Part shown: piece after piece, positions 6,470 through 16,152 of the stretch | Layout of the letters: each line of letters starts with the position of its first letter | Position numbering within the stretch: position 1 is the stretch's first letter | Assembly: GCF_009469605.1 (NCBI RefSeq) | Contig: NZ_SSXU01000008.1 | Location: forward strand, 1-64,000 | Direction: 5' to 3' | DNA from: Zoogloea sp. 1C4 | GTDB taxonomy: Bacteria; Pseudomonadota; Gammaproteobacteria; Burkholderiales; Rhodocyclaceae | DNA: 64,000 nt | Notes under the pieces: generated by a model | Seen by the model: only the letters and a program-made list of their open reading frames with translations | Told to the model about the DNA's origin: nothing | Databases searched by the model: none | Program-made: the position numbers and the translations under genes

Positions 6470-8428
6470 TCAACCCTGCCGCGCGGCCGGCGGCGGCAGA
6501 TCCTCGAGGAAGGCCACCACCTCGGATTCGACCTTGCTGCGGGTCATGGGCGGGAGGCTCTGCCACACCCGGCGGCCGTAGGGCTTGGTGAGCATGCGCG
6601 GGTCGCAGATGGCGAGCACGCCCTTGTCGCGCTCGGTGCGGATCAGCCGGCCGGCGCCCTGCTTGACGTTGATGACCGCCCGCGGGAGCTGGTATTCCAT
6701 GAAGGGGTTGCGGCCGGATTTGTTCATGTGCTCGATGCGCGCGGCGAGCACCGGGTCGTCGGGCGGGGCGAAGGGCAGCTTGTCGATGACCACCACCGAC
6801 AGGGCATCGCCCGGCACATCGACACCTTCCCAGAAGCTCTGGCTGGCCACCAGGATGGCGTTGCCGAGCCGGCGGAAGCGCTCCAGCAGTTCGGTGCGCG
6901 AGCCTTCGCCCTGGATCAGCAGAGGCAGGTCGAGCTTGTCCCGCTCCAGCGCATCGGCGATCAGCTCGTGGATGCGCCGCATGGCGCGCAGCGAGGTGCA
7001 CAGCACGAAGGTGCGGCCCTGGGCGGCGCGGATCAGGGGAATCGCCACCTTGGCAACCGCATCCGGGTAATCCGGGCTGTTGGGCTCGGGCATGTTCTGG
7101 GGCGCGTACAGCACCGCCTGGGCCGGGTAGTCGAAGGGCGAACCCCACACCGCGGTCTCGATGGGCGGCTCGACCCAGTTGAGGCCCAGCTCGCGGCAGT
7201 AGTGGCCAAAATCGCGCCCCACCGCCAGGGTGGCGGACGTGAACACCCAGGCCCGCGGGTGGCCGTCCATCTGGCGCTTGAAGATCGAGGCGATGGACAG
7301 GGGCGTGGCGTTGAGGGCGAGGGTCTGGCTGAACACCTCGACCCAGCGCACCCAGTCGGTGCCCTCCGGCACCTGCCAGCGGGCCAGGCGCTGCTGGATC
7401 TCCTGGGTACGGCGCAGGCAGTTGGCGAGGCCCTCGGAGCGCTCGGCCTGGGATTCCACCAGCGTGCAGAAATCGGTGAGCTCGGCATCGAGCGCGTCGA
7501 CGGCTTCGTGGAACTCCTTGTTGTCGGCGAGCTGGGCGTAGCCGAAGCGGGCGTTTTCGGCCTGCACCGACAGGCGCAGATCCCGCGCGGCTTTTTCGAG
7601 CTTGCGGGTGGCTTCGATGAGGGCGAGGCAATCCCGGGCGGCGGCGACCGTCTCGGAGCGCGTGTCGCGGGCGAGCTCCAGCAGCTGGGCGGTGGACACG
7701 CTCTCGCCGAAGAACAGGCTGGCGGTTTCGGGCAGCTGGTGGGCTTCGTCGAAGATCACCGCGTTGCACGAGGGCAGCAGCTCGCCCATGCCTTCGTCGC
7801 GGAGCATCACGTCGGCAAAGAAGAGGTGGTGATTGACCACCACCACGTCGGCGTCCATCGCGGCGCGGCGGGCGGCGGCGACGAAGCATTCCTTGATGTT
7901 GGGGCATTCCTGCCCCAGGCAGTTGTCCCGGGACGAGGTGGCGAACATCCAGGCGGCGGCATCCTCGGGCACCTCGGGGCACTCGGCCTTGTCGCCGCTC
8001 TGGGTGATCTCCATGAAGCGGCCGATGGCGCGCAGGTGCCCGGCGTCCTCGGGAGTGGTGAAGCGGCCATCCACCAGATTGCGGGCCAGGTGGTAGTGGC
8101 ACACGTAGTTGGCCCGGCCCTTGAGCAGCGCCACGCCCACCGGCACCTTGAGGGCGGCGCGGATGGTGGGCAGATCGCGGTTGAAGAGCTGGTCCTGGAG
8201 GGTTTTGGTGCCGGTGGAGATGATGACCTTGCCGCCGTTGAGCAGTGCGGGCACCAGATAGGCGTAGGTCTTGCCGGTGCCGGTGCCGGCCTCGGCCACC
8301 AGCACGCCGTTCTCCTTGAGGGTGTGGGCGATGTGGGCGGCCATCTCCAGCTGCTGGGGGCGCGGGGAGAAACCGGGGATCGCCGCGGCGAGGGGGCCGT
8401 CGGCGGCAAAGGCTTGTTCTACGTTCAT
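6470..8428 (-). CDS. DinG/YoaA-family ATP-dependent 5'-3' DNA helicase (Fe-S, XPD-like)
   Basis: This 652-residue superfamily 2 helicase resembles E. coli YoaA more than DinG in length. Walker A AGTGTGKT lies at residues 47-54 and the DEAH box appears as VIFDEAHQLPE. Four cysteines at 110, 170, 175 and 181 (NYVC, DNCLGQEC, KEC) are placed as expected for the 4Fe-4S cluster of this family. The C-terminal helicase domain includes QSFWEGVDVPG and QGAGRLIRTERD. These enzymes unwind forked DNA or D-loops in repair. It lies 9 bp after the secretin-domain gene, with which it is probably co-transcribed together with zapE. Confidence 0.9.
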   Translation of the reverse strand: MNVEQAFAADGPLAAAIPGFSPRPQQLEMAAHIAHTLKENGVLVAEAGTGTGKTYAYLVPALLNGGKVIISTGTKTLQDQLFNRDLPTIRAALKVPVGVALLKGRANYVCHYHLARNLVDGRFTTPEDAGHLRAIGRFMEITQSGDKAECPEVPEDAAAWMFATSSRDNCLGQECPNIKECFVAAARRAAMDADVVVVNHHLFFADVMLRDEGMGELLPSCNAVIFDEAHQLPETASLFFGESVSTAQLLELARDTRSETVAAARDCLALIEATRKLEKAARDLRLSVQAENARFGYAQLADNKEFHEAVDALDAELTDFCTLVESQAERSEGLANCLRRTQEIQQRLARWQVPEGTDWVRWVEVFSQTLALNATPLSIASIFKRQMDGHPRAWVFTSATLAVGRDFGHYCRELGLNWVEPPIETAVWGSPFDYPAQAVLYAPQNMPEPNSPDYPDAVAKVAIPLIRAAQGRTFVLCTSLRAMRRIHELIADALERDKLDLPLLIQGEGSRTELLERFRRLGNAILVASQSFWEGVDVPGDALSVVVIDKLPFAPPDDPVLAARIEHMNKSGRNPFMEYQLPRAVINVKQGAGRLIRTERDKGVLAICDPRMLTKPYGRRVWQSLPPMTRSKVESEVVAFLEDLPPPAARQG

Positions 8429-8437
8429 CGGGGAAAT

Positions 8438-9226
8438 CTATTCGAGGGCGTCCACGCGCAGCCACACCTGGCCATCGACGCGGCGGGCACCCTGGGCGTA
8501 GCCGCCGGTGCCGTAGCGGGTGGTCTGGCCGGTGACGGCGCTGCCACCGAGGGGAATCCAGCTGCCAAGGGCGCCGCTGACGGTGGTGGCGAGGCGCGAC
8601 GATTCGACCGCGCCACCTTCGCCGATGCGTTCCATCGACGGGCTGATCTCGATCGTCACCTGGTTGCCGACCACCTGCGGCGCGGCAAGAAAGCCGGTGC
8701 CCACATCCATGTAGCGCACCGAATCCACCTGAACCCCGCCGCCGGGCGCGGCGCGCCATTCGCGGAACATCAGCGGCAGGGACTGGCCGACCTGGATCAG
8801 CGCCCTGCCCCCTTCGACCACCTGCACCTGCTGGCTCACGTCGTCGCGCTGCTCGCTGCTGCCGGCGCCACCGCGGATGATGACGCGGCTGTTGCCGGGC
8901 GCCAGCCGGCCGTCCACGCCCAGGCCGCCGCCGGACGCTTCGCGAACCTCACCCTGGCGCACCGACACCACCAGCCGGCGCAGCGGCGTATCCAGGGCGG
9001 TGATGGCCGCGCGGAGCTCGGCGAGGTTGCCCGGCGAGACCCGCAGCAGGATCTTGTCGTTCATGCTGCTGATCGCCCCGCCCTGCTCCACCGTCGGACG
9101 CAGGCTGGGGACGATCTGCTCCGCCGGGCGATGCCGCAGCGGAATGATCGTGAGGCCGTAGTCAGCCGCTGCCGGCTGCGCCAGCACGGCGCACGCAACG
9201 AGGACGCAGACGGCGGATCGGCGCAT
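8438..9226 (-). CDS. Exported protein with secretin-type N-domains (no secretin pore)
   Basis: A 262-residue protein with a signal peptide (MRRSAVCVLVACAVLAQPAAA, cleavage near residue 21-22). Residues about 25-100 (IIPLRHRPAEQIVPSLRPTV, LAELRAAITALDTPLRRLVV) look like the N1-type modules of type II/III secretins, with conserved ring-building segments. The second half, which includes VEGGRALIQVGQSLPL, resembles the start of a secretin core but is far too short to make a pore. It is found 6 bp after zapE and before the dinG-like helicase. Function unknown; a periplasmic assembly or structural role is only a guess. Confidence 0.7.
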   Translation of the reverse strand: MRRSAVCVLVACAVLAQPAAADYGLTIIPLRHRPAEQIVPSLRPTVEQGGAISSMNDKILLRVSPGNLAELRAAITALDTPLRRLVVSVRQGEVREASGGGLGVDGRLAPGNSRVIIRGGAGSSEQRDDVSQQVQVVEGGRALIQVGQSLPLMFREWRAAPGGGVQVDSVRYMDVGTGFLAAPQVVGNQVTIEISPSMERIGEGGAVESSRLATTVSGALGSWIPLGGSAVTGQTTRYGTGGYAQGARRVDGQVWLRVDALE

Positions 9227-9232
9227 CGGGCG

Positions 9233-10345
9233 TCAGTCGACCCGGTGGGCTTCGGCGAGGTAATCGCGGGAGCGCATCTCGATCAGGCGGCTTACGGTAC
9301 GGTGGAACTCGCTGGCCTGACGGCCTTCCACGTAGAGGTCGTAGGCCTGGCATTCGGCGCTCACCAGCAGCTTGACCCGGTGGTCGTAGAGCACGTCCAC
9401 CAGCCACGTGAAGCGGCGCGCCTCCGAGGCCATCGCCGCGCTCATCTTGGGCACGCGGGAGAGGATCAGCGTGTGGTGCTCGCGGGCGATCTCGAGGTAG
9501 TCGTTCTGGGAGCGGTTGCCGCCGCACAGGGTGTCGAAATCGAACCAGATCACGCCAGCAGCGCGGCGCACCACCTTGAGCTTGCGCTCCAGCACCTCGA
9601 TCTCGCCGGGCTCGCCCTTGGTGCCGGCGATCTGCTCGAAATCCTTGGCGAGATGCTTGTCCGCGGCGTCATCCGCCGGCACCAGGAAGGCGTCCATCTG
9701 CTCCAGGGTGCGCAGGCGGTAGTCGGTGCCGTGATCCACCTCGACCACGTCGAAGCGGCGCTTGATCATCTCGATGGTGGGCAGGAAGTTGATCCGCTGC
9801 AGGCCGTTGGGGTACAGGCCGTCCGGCGGGTAGTTCGAGGTCATCACGAAGATGGTGCCGCGGGCGAACAGCGCGTCGAGCAGCCGGCCGAGGATCATCG
9901 CGTCGGCGATGTCCGACACGTGGAACTCGTCGAAGCACAAGAGGCGCGTCTGGCGGGCGATGCGGTCGGCCACCTTCTGCAGCGGATCGGGCTCGTTGTT
10001 GAGGTTCTTGAGGTCGTTCTGGACTTCCTGCATGAAGGCATGGAAGTGCACCCGGCGCTTGCGCTGATAGGGCACCGAGTCGAAGAAGCAGTCCATCAGG
10101 AAGCTCTTGCCGCGCCCCACGCCACCCCAGAAATACACGCTGCGGGGCTGCTTGGGCCGGGACAGCAGCTTGCGGATGGTGCCGCGCCGCGCCGCCTTGA
10201 AGGCCACGAGTTCGGAATACAGCCCCTGCAGACGCTGGGCCGCCGCCCGCTGGGCGGGATCGGACTTGAAGCCGCGCGCCTTGAGGAGCGACTCGTAGGC
10301 TTCGATCATGCCGTTCTCGGCAACTTTAAGGATTCGGTGCGGCAT
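9233..10345 (-). CDS. zapE: Cell division ATPase ZapE (AFG1/LACE1 family)
   Basis: ZapE is an AAA-like ATPase that associates with the Z-ring in proteobacteria. The protein shows VYFWGGVGRGKSFLMDCFF (Walker A), HFHAFMQEVQ, LLCFDEFHVSDIADAMILG (Walker B), DYRLRTLEQM and ESEARRFTWLVD-like segments in the order expected, ending with SRDYLAEAHRVD. I give the start at 10345 (MPHRILKVAENG, 370 residues); an ATG at 10309 (MIEAYESLL) is equally possible and has a GAGAA sequence before it. It leads a short minus-strand group with the secretin-domain gene and the helicase. Confidence 0.92.
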   Translation of the reverse strand: MPHRILKVAENGMIEAYESLLKARGFKSDPAQRAAAQRLQGLYSELVAFKAARRGTIRKLLSRPKQPRSVYFWGGVGRGKSFLMDCFFDSVPYQRKRRVHFHAFMQEVQNDLKNLNNEPDPLQKVADRIARQTRLLCFDEFHVSDIADAMILGRLLDALFARGTIFVMTSNYPPDGLYPNGLQRINFLPTIEMIKRRFDVVEVDHGTDYRLRTLEQMDAFLVPADDAADKHLAKDFEQIAGTKGEPGEIEVLERKLKVVRRAAGVIWFDFDTLCGGNRSQNDYLEIAREHHTLILSRVPKMSAAMASEARRFTWLVDVLYDHRVKLLVSAECQAYDLYVEGRQASEFHRTVSRLIEMRSRDYLAEAHRVD

Positions 10346-10447
10346 GGTGATGATTCGGTAAAACCAATGGGATCGGGGGCGGGCAGGCATTTTACCGCCT
10401 GACCGCCCCCGGCTGAAGACTGGCCGACCCGAAGGCCGGCCGCTTCA

Positions 10448-11869
10448 TCAGAAGTGCAGCGGACGCTTGTCCACCGCCAGCGCTGCTTCGTGCACCACTT
10501 CCGACAGGGTCGGGTGGGCGTGGCAGATGCGGGCGAGGTCTTCCGAGGCGCCGGCGAACTCCATGGTCACAACGGCTTCGCCGATCAGCTCGGACGCGTT
10601 GGAACCAATGATGTGCACGCCGAGGATACGGTCGGTGTTGGCATCGGCGATCATCTTCACGAAACCGGCCGGGGTGCCGGCACCCAGCGCACGGCCGTTG
10701 GCCATGAACGGGATCTTGCCGACCTTGTAGGCGGCGCCTTCGGCCTTGAGCTGTTGCTCGGTCTTGCCGACCCAGGCGATTTCCGGCGAGGTGTAGATGA
10801 CCCAGGGGATGGTGTCGAAGTTGGTGTGGCCCTTCTGGCCGGCCATGGTTTCGGCCACGGCAACGCCCTCTTCCATCGCCTTGTGGGCCAGCATCGGGCC
10901 GCGCACCACGTCGCCCACCGCCCAGACGCCAGGCAGGTTGGTCTGGTTGTGGCCGTCCACGTCGATGAAGCCACGCTCGTCGATCTTGAGGCCGACCGCT
11001 TCGGCGTTGAGGCCGGCGGTGTTGGGCACGCGACCGACGGAGACGATCAGGCGGTCGAACTCGGCCTTCTGGGCGCCATCCTTGGTTTCGTACTCGACGG
11101 TGACCGACTTCTTGCCGACGGTGACCTTGCCGACCTTGACGGACAGCTTGATGTCGAGGCCCTGCTTGGTGAACAGCTTGAGGGCTTCCTTGGCCACGTC
11201 CTGGTCGGCAGCGCCGAGGAAGGAATCCATGGCTTCGAGGATGGTGACTTCGGAGCCGAGACGGTTCCAGACCGAGCCCATTTCCAGACCGATCACGCCG
11301 GAGCCGATCAGGCCGAGACGCTTGGGCACGGAATCGATGTCGAGGGCGCCGATGTTGTCGCACACCAGCTTGTTGTCCACCGGGATGCCCGGCAGGTGAC
11401 GGGCGGTGGAGCCGGTCGCCACGATGACCTGCTTGGCCTCAACGACTTCCTCGCCGACCTTGACCTGCCAGCCGCCGTCGGTCTTGGCGACGAAGGAACC
11501 GTGACCAGCCAGGAAGGTGACCTTGTTCTTCTTGAACAGGCCCTTGATGCCGGCAGTCAGCTGCTCGACGATCTTGGACTTGCGGCCGATCATCTTGGCC
11601 ACGTCGATCTTCGGCGTGCCAACGCTGATGCCCTGCTCTTCGAAGGCGTGACCGGCTTCTTCAAACAGGTGCGAGGTGTGCAGCAGCGCCTTGGACGGGA
11701 TGCAGCCCACGTTGAGGCAGGTGCCGCCCAGGCGCGGTTCGCCCTTCGGGTCGGCATAGGGATTGGATTCGGCGCAGGCCGTGTTGAAACCGAGTTGCGC
11801 GGCGCGGATCGCTGCCACGTAGCCGCCGGGGCCACCGCCGATAACCAGAACATCGAATTGCTTCGCCAT
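10448..11869 (-). CDS. lpdA: Dihydrolipoamide dehydrogenase (E3 of 2-oxoglutarate dehydrogenase)
   Basis: E3 is the FAD enzyme that reoxidises the lipoyl groups of OdhB with NAD+. FAD-binding [17 protein letters not shown] is near the N-terminus, the redox disulfide is in [13 protein letters not shown], the NAD site includes [16 protein letters not shown], and the C-terminal [13 protein letters not shown] holds the catalytic His-Glu pair. The ATG at 11869 (MAKQFDVLV, 473 residues) has a GGAAG ribosome site 6 bases away and is preferred to an upstream in-frame ATG. It lies 81 bp after odhB, closing the odhA-odhB-lpdA group. Confidence 0.96.
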   Translation of the reverse strand: MAKQFDVLVIGGGPGGYVAAIRAAQLGFNTACAESNPYADPKGEPRLGGTCLNVGCIPSKALLHTSHLFEEAGHAFEEQGISVGTPKIDVAKMIGRKSKIVEQLTAGIKGLFKKNKVTFLAGHGSFVAKTDGGWQVKVGEEVVEAKQVIVATGSTARHLPGIPVDNKLVCDNIGALDIDSVPKRLGLIGSGVIGLEMGSVWNRLGSEVTILEAMDSFLGAADQDVAKEALKLFTKQGLDIKLSVKVGKVTVGKKSVTVEYETKDGAQKAEFDRLIVSVGRVPNTAGLNAEAVGLKIDERGFIDVDGHNQTNLPGVWAVGDVVRGPMLAHKAMEEGVAVAETMAGQKGHTNFDTIPWVIYTSPEIAWVGKTEQQLKAEGAAYKVGKIPFMANGRALGAGTPAGFVKMIADANTDRILGVHIIGSNASELIGEAVVTMEFAGASEDLARICHAHPTLSEVVHEAALAVDKRPLHF

Positions 11870-11950
11870 GTGTGTTCTTCCTTGTTCGGATTGAAACAAG
11901 GCACGGCAGCGACAGGAATCCTGCCGCGGCCGTGCCTCGGGTCAGTTAGA

Positions 11951-13135
11951 TCAGACTTCCAGCAGCAGACGGGACGGATCTTCCATCGCTTCCTTCATGG
12001 TCACGAGACCCAGCACGGCTTCGCGGCCGTCGATGATCCGGTGATCGTAGGACATGGCGAGGTAGTTGATCGGACGGACCACGACCTGACCATTTTCGAC
12101 GACGGCACGGTCCTTGGTGGCGTGGATGCCCAGGATCGCAGACTGCGGCGGGTTGATGATCGGGGTGGACATCATCGAACCGAACACACCACCGTTGGAG
12201 ATGGAGAAGGTGCCACCGGTGAGCTCTTCGATGGAGATCTTGCCGTCCTTGGCCTTCTGGCCGTATTCGGCGATCTTCTTCTCGATGTCGGCGATGGACA
12301 TCTGGTCGGCATCACGCAGGATCGGCACCACCAGGCCACGGGGCGAACCGACGGCGATACCGATGTCGATGTAGCCGTGGTAGATGATGTCGTTGCCGTC
12401 AACCGAGGCGTTCAGGATCGGGAACTTCTTCAGGGCAGCAACCGCGGCCTTGACGAAGAAGCCCATGAAGCCCAGACGCACGCCGTGAGCCTTCTCGAAT
12501 TTCTCGGCGTACTGCTTGCGCAGGGCCATGACCGGCGCCATGTTGACTTCGTTGAAGGTCGTCAGGATGGCGTTTTCGTTCTTCGACTGGATCAGGCGCT
12601 CGGCGATACGGGCGCGCAGACGGGTCATCGGAACGCGCTGCTCGGCACGGTCGCCGGTGGCCACGGCAACCGCCGGGGCGGCAGCGGCGGCGGCAGGCTT
12701 GGCCTGGGCAGCAACGGCATCTTCCTTGGTCACACGACCGCCACGGCCGGAGCCGGCGACGTCGGCGGCAGCAATGCCCTTCTCGTCGAGGATCTTGCGG
12801 GCGGACGGGCTGGCGGCGGAAACCGGCGCAGCAGCGGCAGCAGCCGGGGCAGCGGCCGGAGCGGCAGCGGCAGCCGGAGCGCCGGCAGCGGCCTTGGCTT
12901 CGGTGTCGATGGTGGCGATGACTTCACCGGAGGTCACGGAGTCGCCGCCGTTCTTGACGATCTTGACGAGCACGCCATCGGCCGGTGCCGGGGTTTCCAG
13001 CACGACCTTGTCGGTCTCGATGTCGATCAGGTTCTCGTCGCGGGAAACAGCGTCGCCTTCCTTTTTGTGCCAGCTAACCAGCGTGGCTTCGGAGACGGAC
13101 TCGGACAGTTGCGGCACTTTGACTTCGATCAGCAT
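11951..13135 (-). CDS. sucB: 2-oxoglutarate dehydrogenase E2, dihydrolipoyl succinyltransferase
   Basis: The 394-residue core subunit of the 2-oxoglutarate dehydrogenase complex. The lipoyl domain occupies residues 1-75 with the lipoylated lysine at 43 (IETDKVVLE). An Ala/Pro-rich flexible linker follows, then the subunit-binding domain ([14 protein letters not shown]) and the catalytic acyltransferase domain ending with the active-site motif [17 protein letters not shown] ribosome site upstream of the ATG. It follows odhA by 36 bp and is followed by lpdA. Confidence 0.96.
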   Translation of the reverse strand: MLIEVKVPQLSESVSEATLVSWHKKEGDAVSRDENLIDIETDKVVLETPAPADGVLVKIVKNGGDSVTSGEVIATIDTEAKAAAGAPAAAAAPAAAPAAAAAAPVSAASPSARKILDEKGIAAADVAGSGRGGRVTKEDAVAAQAKPAAAAAAPAVAVATGDRAEQRVPMTRLRARIAERLIQSKNENAILTTFNEVNMAPVMALRKQYAEKFEKAHGVRLGFMGFFVKAAVAALKKFPILNASVDGNDIIYHGYIDIGIAVGSPRGLVVPILRDADQMSIADIEKKIAEYGQKAKDGKISIEELTGGTFSISNGGVFGSMMSTPIINPPQSAILGIHATKDRAVVENGQVVVRPINYLAMSYDHRIIDGREAVLGLVTMKEAMEDPSRLLLEV

Positions 13136-13171
13136 GTTTTCTCCCTTGTGTTCAGTTCGGCATGGATTGCA

Positions 13172-15997
13172 TCAGGCCTTGATTTCGCCGAATGCATTTT
13201 CGATGACAGCCTTTTGTTGCGCGTTGTGCTTGGCGTAGTAGCCGACAGCCGGCGAAGCCGCCGCGGGACGGGCCACAAGCAGGAACTTGTGGTCTTCACC
13301 GAGGTTGCTGTCCAGGTGGTGGCGCGAGGCCAGCCAGTACCAGACACCCTGGTTGCGCGGCTCTTCCTGCACCCACACCACTTCCTTGGCGTTCGGGTAC
13401 TTGTTCACCTCGGCCGCGAAGGCCTCGGCCGGGAACGGATAGAGCTGTTCCATGCGCACGATGGCGATGTCGTCGATGCCCTGGGCACGACGGTGAGCCA
13501 GCAGTTCGTAGTAGATCTTGCCGGAGCACAGCAGGACGCGCTTGACCTTCTTGGCATCGAGATCGTCGATCTCGCCGATGACGGTCTGGAAGGTGCCCTT
13601 GGAGAGCTCTTCCAGCGAGGAGACGGCATCCTTGTGACGCAGCAGGGACTTCGGCGTGATGATCACCAGCGGCTTGCGCAGCTTGCGCAGGGCCTGGCGA
13701 CGCAGCAGGTGGAAGATCTGCGACGGGCCGGACGGGATGCACACTTCCATGTTCATCTCGGCACACAGCTGCATGTAGCGCTCGATACGGGCGGAAGAGT
13801 GCTCGGGGCCCTGACCTTCGTAGCCGTGCGGCAGCATCATCACGAGACCGCACTGACGGCCCCACTTGGCTTCACCGGAGCTGATGAACTGATCCATCAC
13901 CACCTGGGCGCCGTTGGCGAAGTCGCCGAACTGGGCTTCCCAGATCACGAGCTGGTTCGGCTCGGCCGACGCGTAGCCGTATTCGAAGGCCAGCACGGCT
14001 TCTTCGGACAGCACGGAGTCGTAGCAGTAGAACGGGGCCTGGCCGTCGCGAATGTTCTGCAGCGGGTAGTAGGTGCCATCGTGCCACTGGTCACGGTTCT
14101 GATCGTGCAGCGCAGCGTGACGGTGGAAGAAGGTACCACGGCCGACGTCCTCACCCGAGATGCGGATGCCGAAGCCCTGAACCACCAGGCTGGCGTAGGC
14201 GAGGTTTTCGCCCATGCCCCAGTCGAGGGCCAACTTGCCTTCGCCCATCGCCTTGCGATCGTCGATGATCTTCTGGACGCGGGGGTGCAGCACGAAGCCT
14301 TCCGGCGTGGTCGTCAGGGCCTTGGAGAGCCGCTTGAGTTCCGCCATCGGCACCTTGCTGTCGCACTTGTCGGTGTACTTCTTGTTGGCGTACGGGCCCC
14401 AGTCCTGGGAGAACTGGCGCTTGAAGTCGGACAGCACCGGATTGGCCAGCAGCTCGCCCTTGTCGAGGGCTGCGCGGTAATCCTTGATGAACTGTTCCGG
14501 CTCGTCGGCCTGGCAGACGCCCTGGGCAACCAGCTTTTCCGCGTACAGCTTGCGGGTGCCGGGGTGCTTGGCGATCTTCTTGTACATCAGCGGCTGGGTC
14601 ACCATCGGCTCGTCGGCTTCGTTGTGGCCGAGCTTGCGATAGCAGACGATGTCGACAACCACGTCCTTCTTGAACTCCTGACGGTACTCGACAGCCAGGC
14701 CCATGACGAACGCGACGGCTTCCGGATCGTCGCCATTGACGTGGAAGATCGGCGCTTCGGCCATCTTGAAGATGTCCGTGCAGTACAGCGAGGAGCGGTA
14801 ATCGCGCGGATCCGAGGTGGTGAAACCGATCTGGTTGTTCACCACGATGTGGATCGTGCCGCCCGTGCCGTAGCCGCGGGTCTGCGCGAAGTTGAGCATT
14901 TCCTGGTTGACGCCCTGACCAGCAACGGCCGCATCACCGTGGATGATGACGGGCACGACTTCGGACTTACCGTTCTCGCCACGACGGGTCTGACGGGCAT
15001 ACACCGAGCCCTCGACCACCGGATTGACGATTTCCAGGTGCGACGGGTTGAACGCCAGCGTGAGGTGCACCGGACCACCGGCGGTCATCACGTCGCTGGA
15101 GAAGCCCATGTGGTACTTCACGTCACCCGCGGACAGATCGGAAGCAGCCTTGCCTTCGAACTCGGAGAACAGCATGCTCGGGGACTTGCCGAGGGTGTTC
15201 ACCAGCACGTTGAGGCGGCCACGGTGGGCCATGCCGATCACGATTTCCTGGACGCCCTTGCTACCCGCGACGCGGATCAGTTCGTCCATCGCGACGATGG
15301 TGCTCTCACCACCTTCCAGCGAGAAACGCTTCTGACCGACGTATTTGGTGTGCAGGTAACGCTCCATGGTCTCGGCGGCGGTGAGGCGCTCGAGGATGCG
15401 ACGCTGCTTCTGATTGTCGAAGGTCGGACGGCCGCGGGTCGGCTCGAGACGCGCCTGGATCCAGCGCTTCTCACCGATGTCGGTCATGTACATGTACTCG
15501 GCGCCGATGGAGCCGCAGTAGGTCTGACGCACGGCGTCGAGGATCTCGCGCAGGGTGGCGCGATCGCCCGGCAGGCCGTGGAACGAACCGGTGTTGAACG
15601 TCTCGTTGAGATCCGCCTCGGTGAAGCCGTAGTGGGACAGCTCGAGTTCGTGGATCTCGGGACGCTCGGTCCGCTTCAGCGGGTCGAGTTGCGCCCAGCG
15701 GGTGCCCAGGAAACGGTGGGCGTTGATCAGTTGCAGGACGCTGACCTGCTTCTGGTCGGCGCCGCTCGCCACCACGGTGCGCACCGGGCCGCGCTTCGCC
15801 ATGTCGGCAAAGGCGTTGATGATCGGGTAATGGGCTACATCACGGCCGTTGCCCGGCGTGTTCTGCAGCGCGTCGAAATAGGTCCGCCATTCATCGGAGA
15901 CGGAATCCGGATTGTCGAGATAGTTCTCGTAAAGTTCCTCGATGAACGGAGCATTGCTGCCGAACAGTTGGGAGCTCTCAAAAAGCTGTTTCATCAT
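13172..15997 (-). CDS. sucA: 2-oxoglutarate dehydrogenase E1 component
   Basis: A 941-residue thiamine-diphosphate enzyme that decarboxylates 2-oxoglutarate and succinylates the E2 lipoyl group in the TCA cycle; the length matches E. coli SucA (933). Recognisable parts are the N-terminal helix FIEELYENYLDNPDSV, the TPP site region GMAHRGRLNVL and HGDAAVAGQGVNQEM, and the transketolase-like C-terminal half with LPHGYEGQGPEHSSARIERY. Two adjacent ATG codons (15997 and 15994) make the exact start ambiguous by one residue. It is downstream of gltA, separated by a hairpin. Confidence 0.96.
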   Translation of the reverse strand: MMKQLFESSQLFGSNAPFIEELYENYLDNPDSVSDEWRTYFDALQNTPGNGRDVAHYPIINAFADMAKRGPVRTVVASGADQKQVSVLQLINAHRFLGTRWAQLDPLKRTERPEIHELELSHYGFTEADLNETFNTGSFHGLPGDRATLREILDAVRQTYCGSIGAEYMYMTDIGEKRWIQARLEPTRGRPTFDNQKQRRILERLTAAETMERYLHTKYVGQKRFSLEGGESTIVAMDELIRVAGSKGVQEIVIGMAHRGRLNVLVNTLGKSPSMLFSEFEGKAASDLSAGDVKYHMGFSSDVMTAGGPVHLTLAFNPSHLEIVNPVVEGSVYARQTRRGENGKSEVVPVIIHGDAAVAGQGVNQEMLNFAQTRGYGTGGTIHIVVNNQIGFTTSDPRDYRSSLYCTDIFKMAEAPIFHVNGDDPEAVAFVMGLAVEYRQEFKKDVVVDIVCYRKLGHNEADEPMVTQPLMYKKIAKHPGTRKLYAEKLVAQGVCQADEPEQFIKDYRAALDKGELLANPVLSDFKRQFSQDWGPYANKKYTDKCDSKVPMAELKRLSKALTTTPEGFVLHPRVQKIIDDRKAMGEGKLALDWGMGENLAYASLVVQGFGIRISGEDVGRGTFFHRHAALHDQNRDQWHDGTYYPLQNIRDGQAPFYCYDSVLSEEAVLAFEYGYASAEPNQLVIWEAQFGDFANGAQVVMDQFISSGEAKWGRQCGLVMMLPHGYEGQGPEHSSARIERYMQLCAEMNMEVCIPSGPSQIFHLLRRQALRKLRKPLVIITPKSLLRHKDAVSSLEELSKGTFQTVIGEIDDLDAKKVKRVLLCSGKIYYELLAHRRAQGIDDIAIVRMEQLYPFPAEAFAAEVNKYPNAKEVVWVQEEPRNQGVWYWLASRHHLDSNLGEDHKFLLVARPAAASPAVGYYAKHNAQQKAVIENAFGEIKA

Positions 15998-16081
15998 GGG
16001 CGACCACCAGGCTTGTGTCTTGTCTTCTGAGTGTTTATGCGGTGGGGAGAAATCCCTGATTCTGTGTTCTTATGGACAAAC

Positions 16082-16118
16082 GAAGCGGGATGGCCCAATG
16101 ATCGACCATCCCGCGTTC
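16082..16118 (-). terminator. Hairpin between gltA and odhA, possible terminator or attenuator
   Basis: GCGGGATGG at 16085-16093 pairs with CCATCCCGC at 16106-16114, and the flanking CGAA/TTCG extend the stem around a one-base bulge. On the minus strand it is followed by TTCGTTTGTCC, only moderately T-rich. It lies 35 bp beyond the gltA stop, before odhA, so it may reduce read-through between the two TCA transcription units. Confidence 0.5.
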
Positions 16119-16152
16119 GTTTCCCCTGTTTCCCCCTCCCCCTCCGTATTGC

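Noticed and set aside
6434-10402. A 1322-codon plus-strand open frame opposite the helicase, secretin-domain and zapE genes
   Set aside because: His/Gly-rich shadow with no motif, covering three convincing minus-strand genes.
10454-16030. An 1858-codon plus-strand open frame opposite lpdA, sucB and sucA
   Set aside because: It is antisense to three well identified TCA genes and has no domain; it is a consequence of codon bias.
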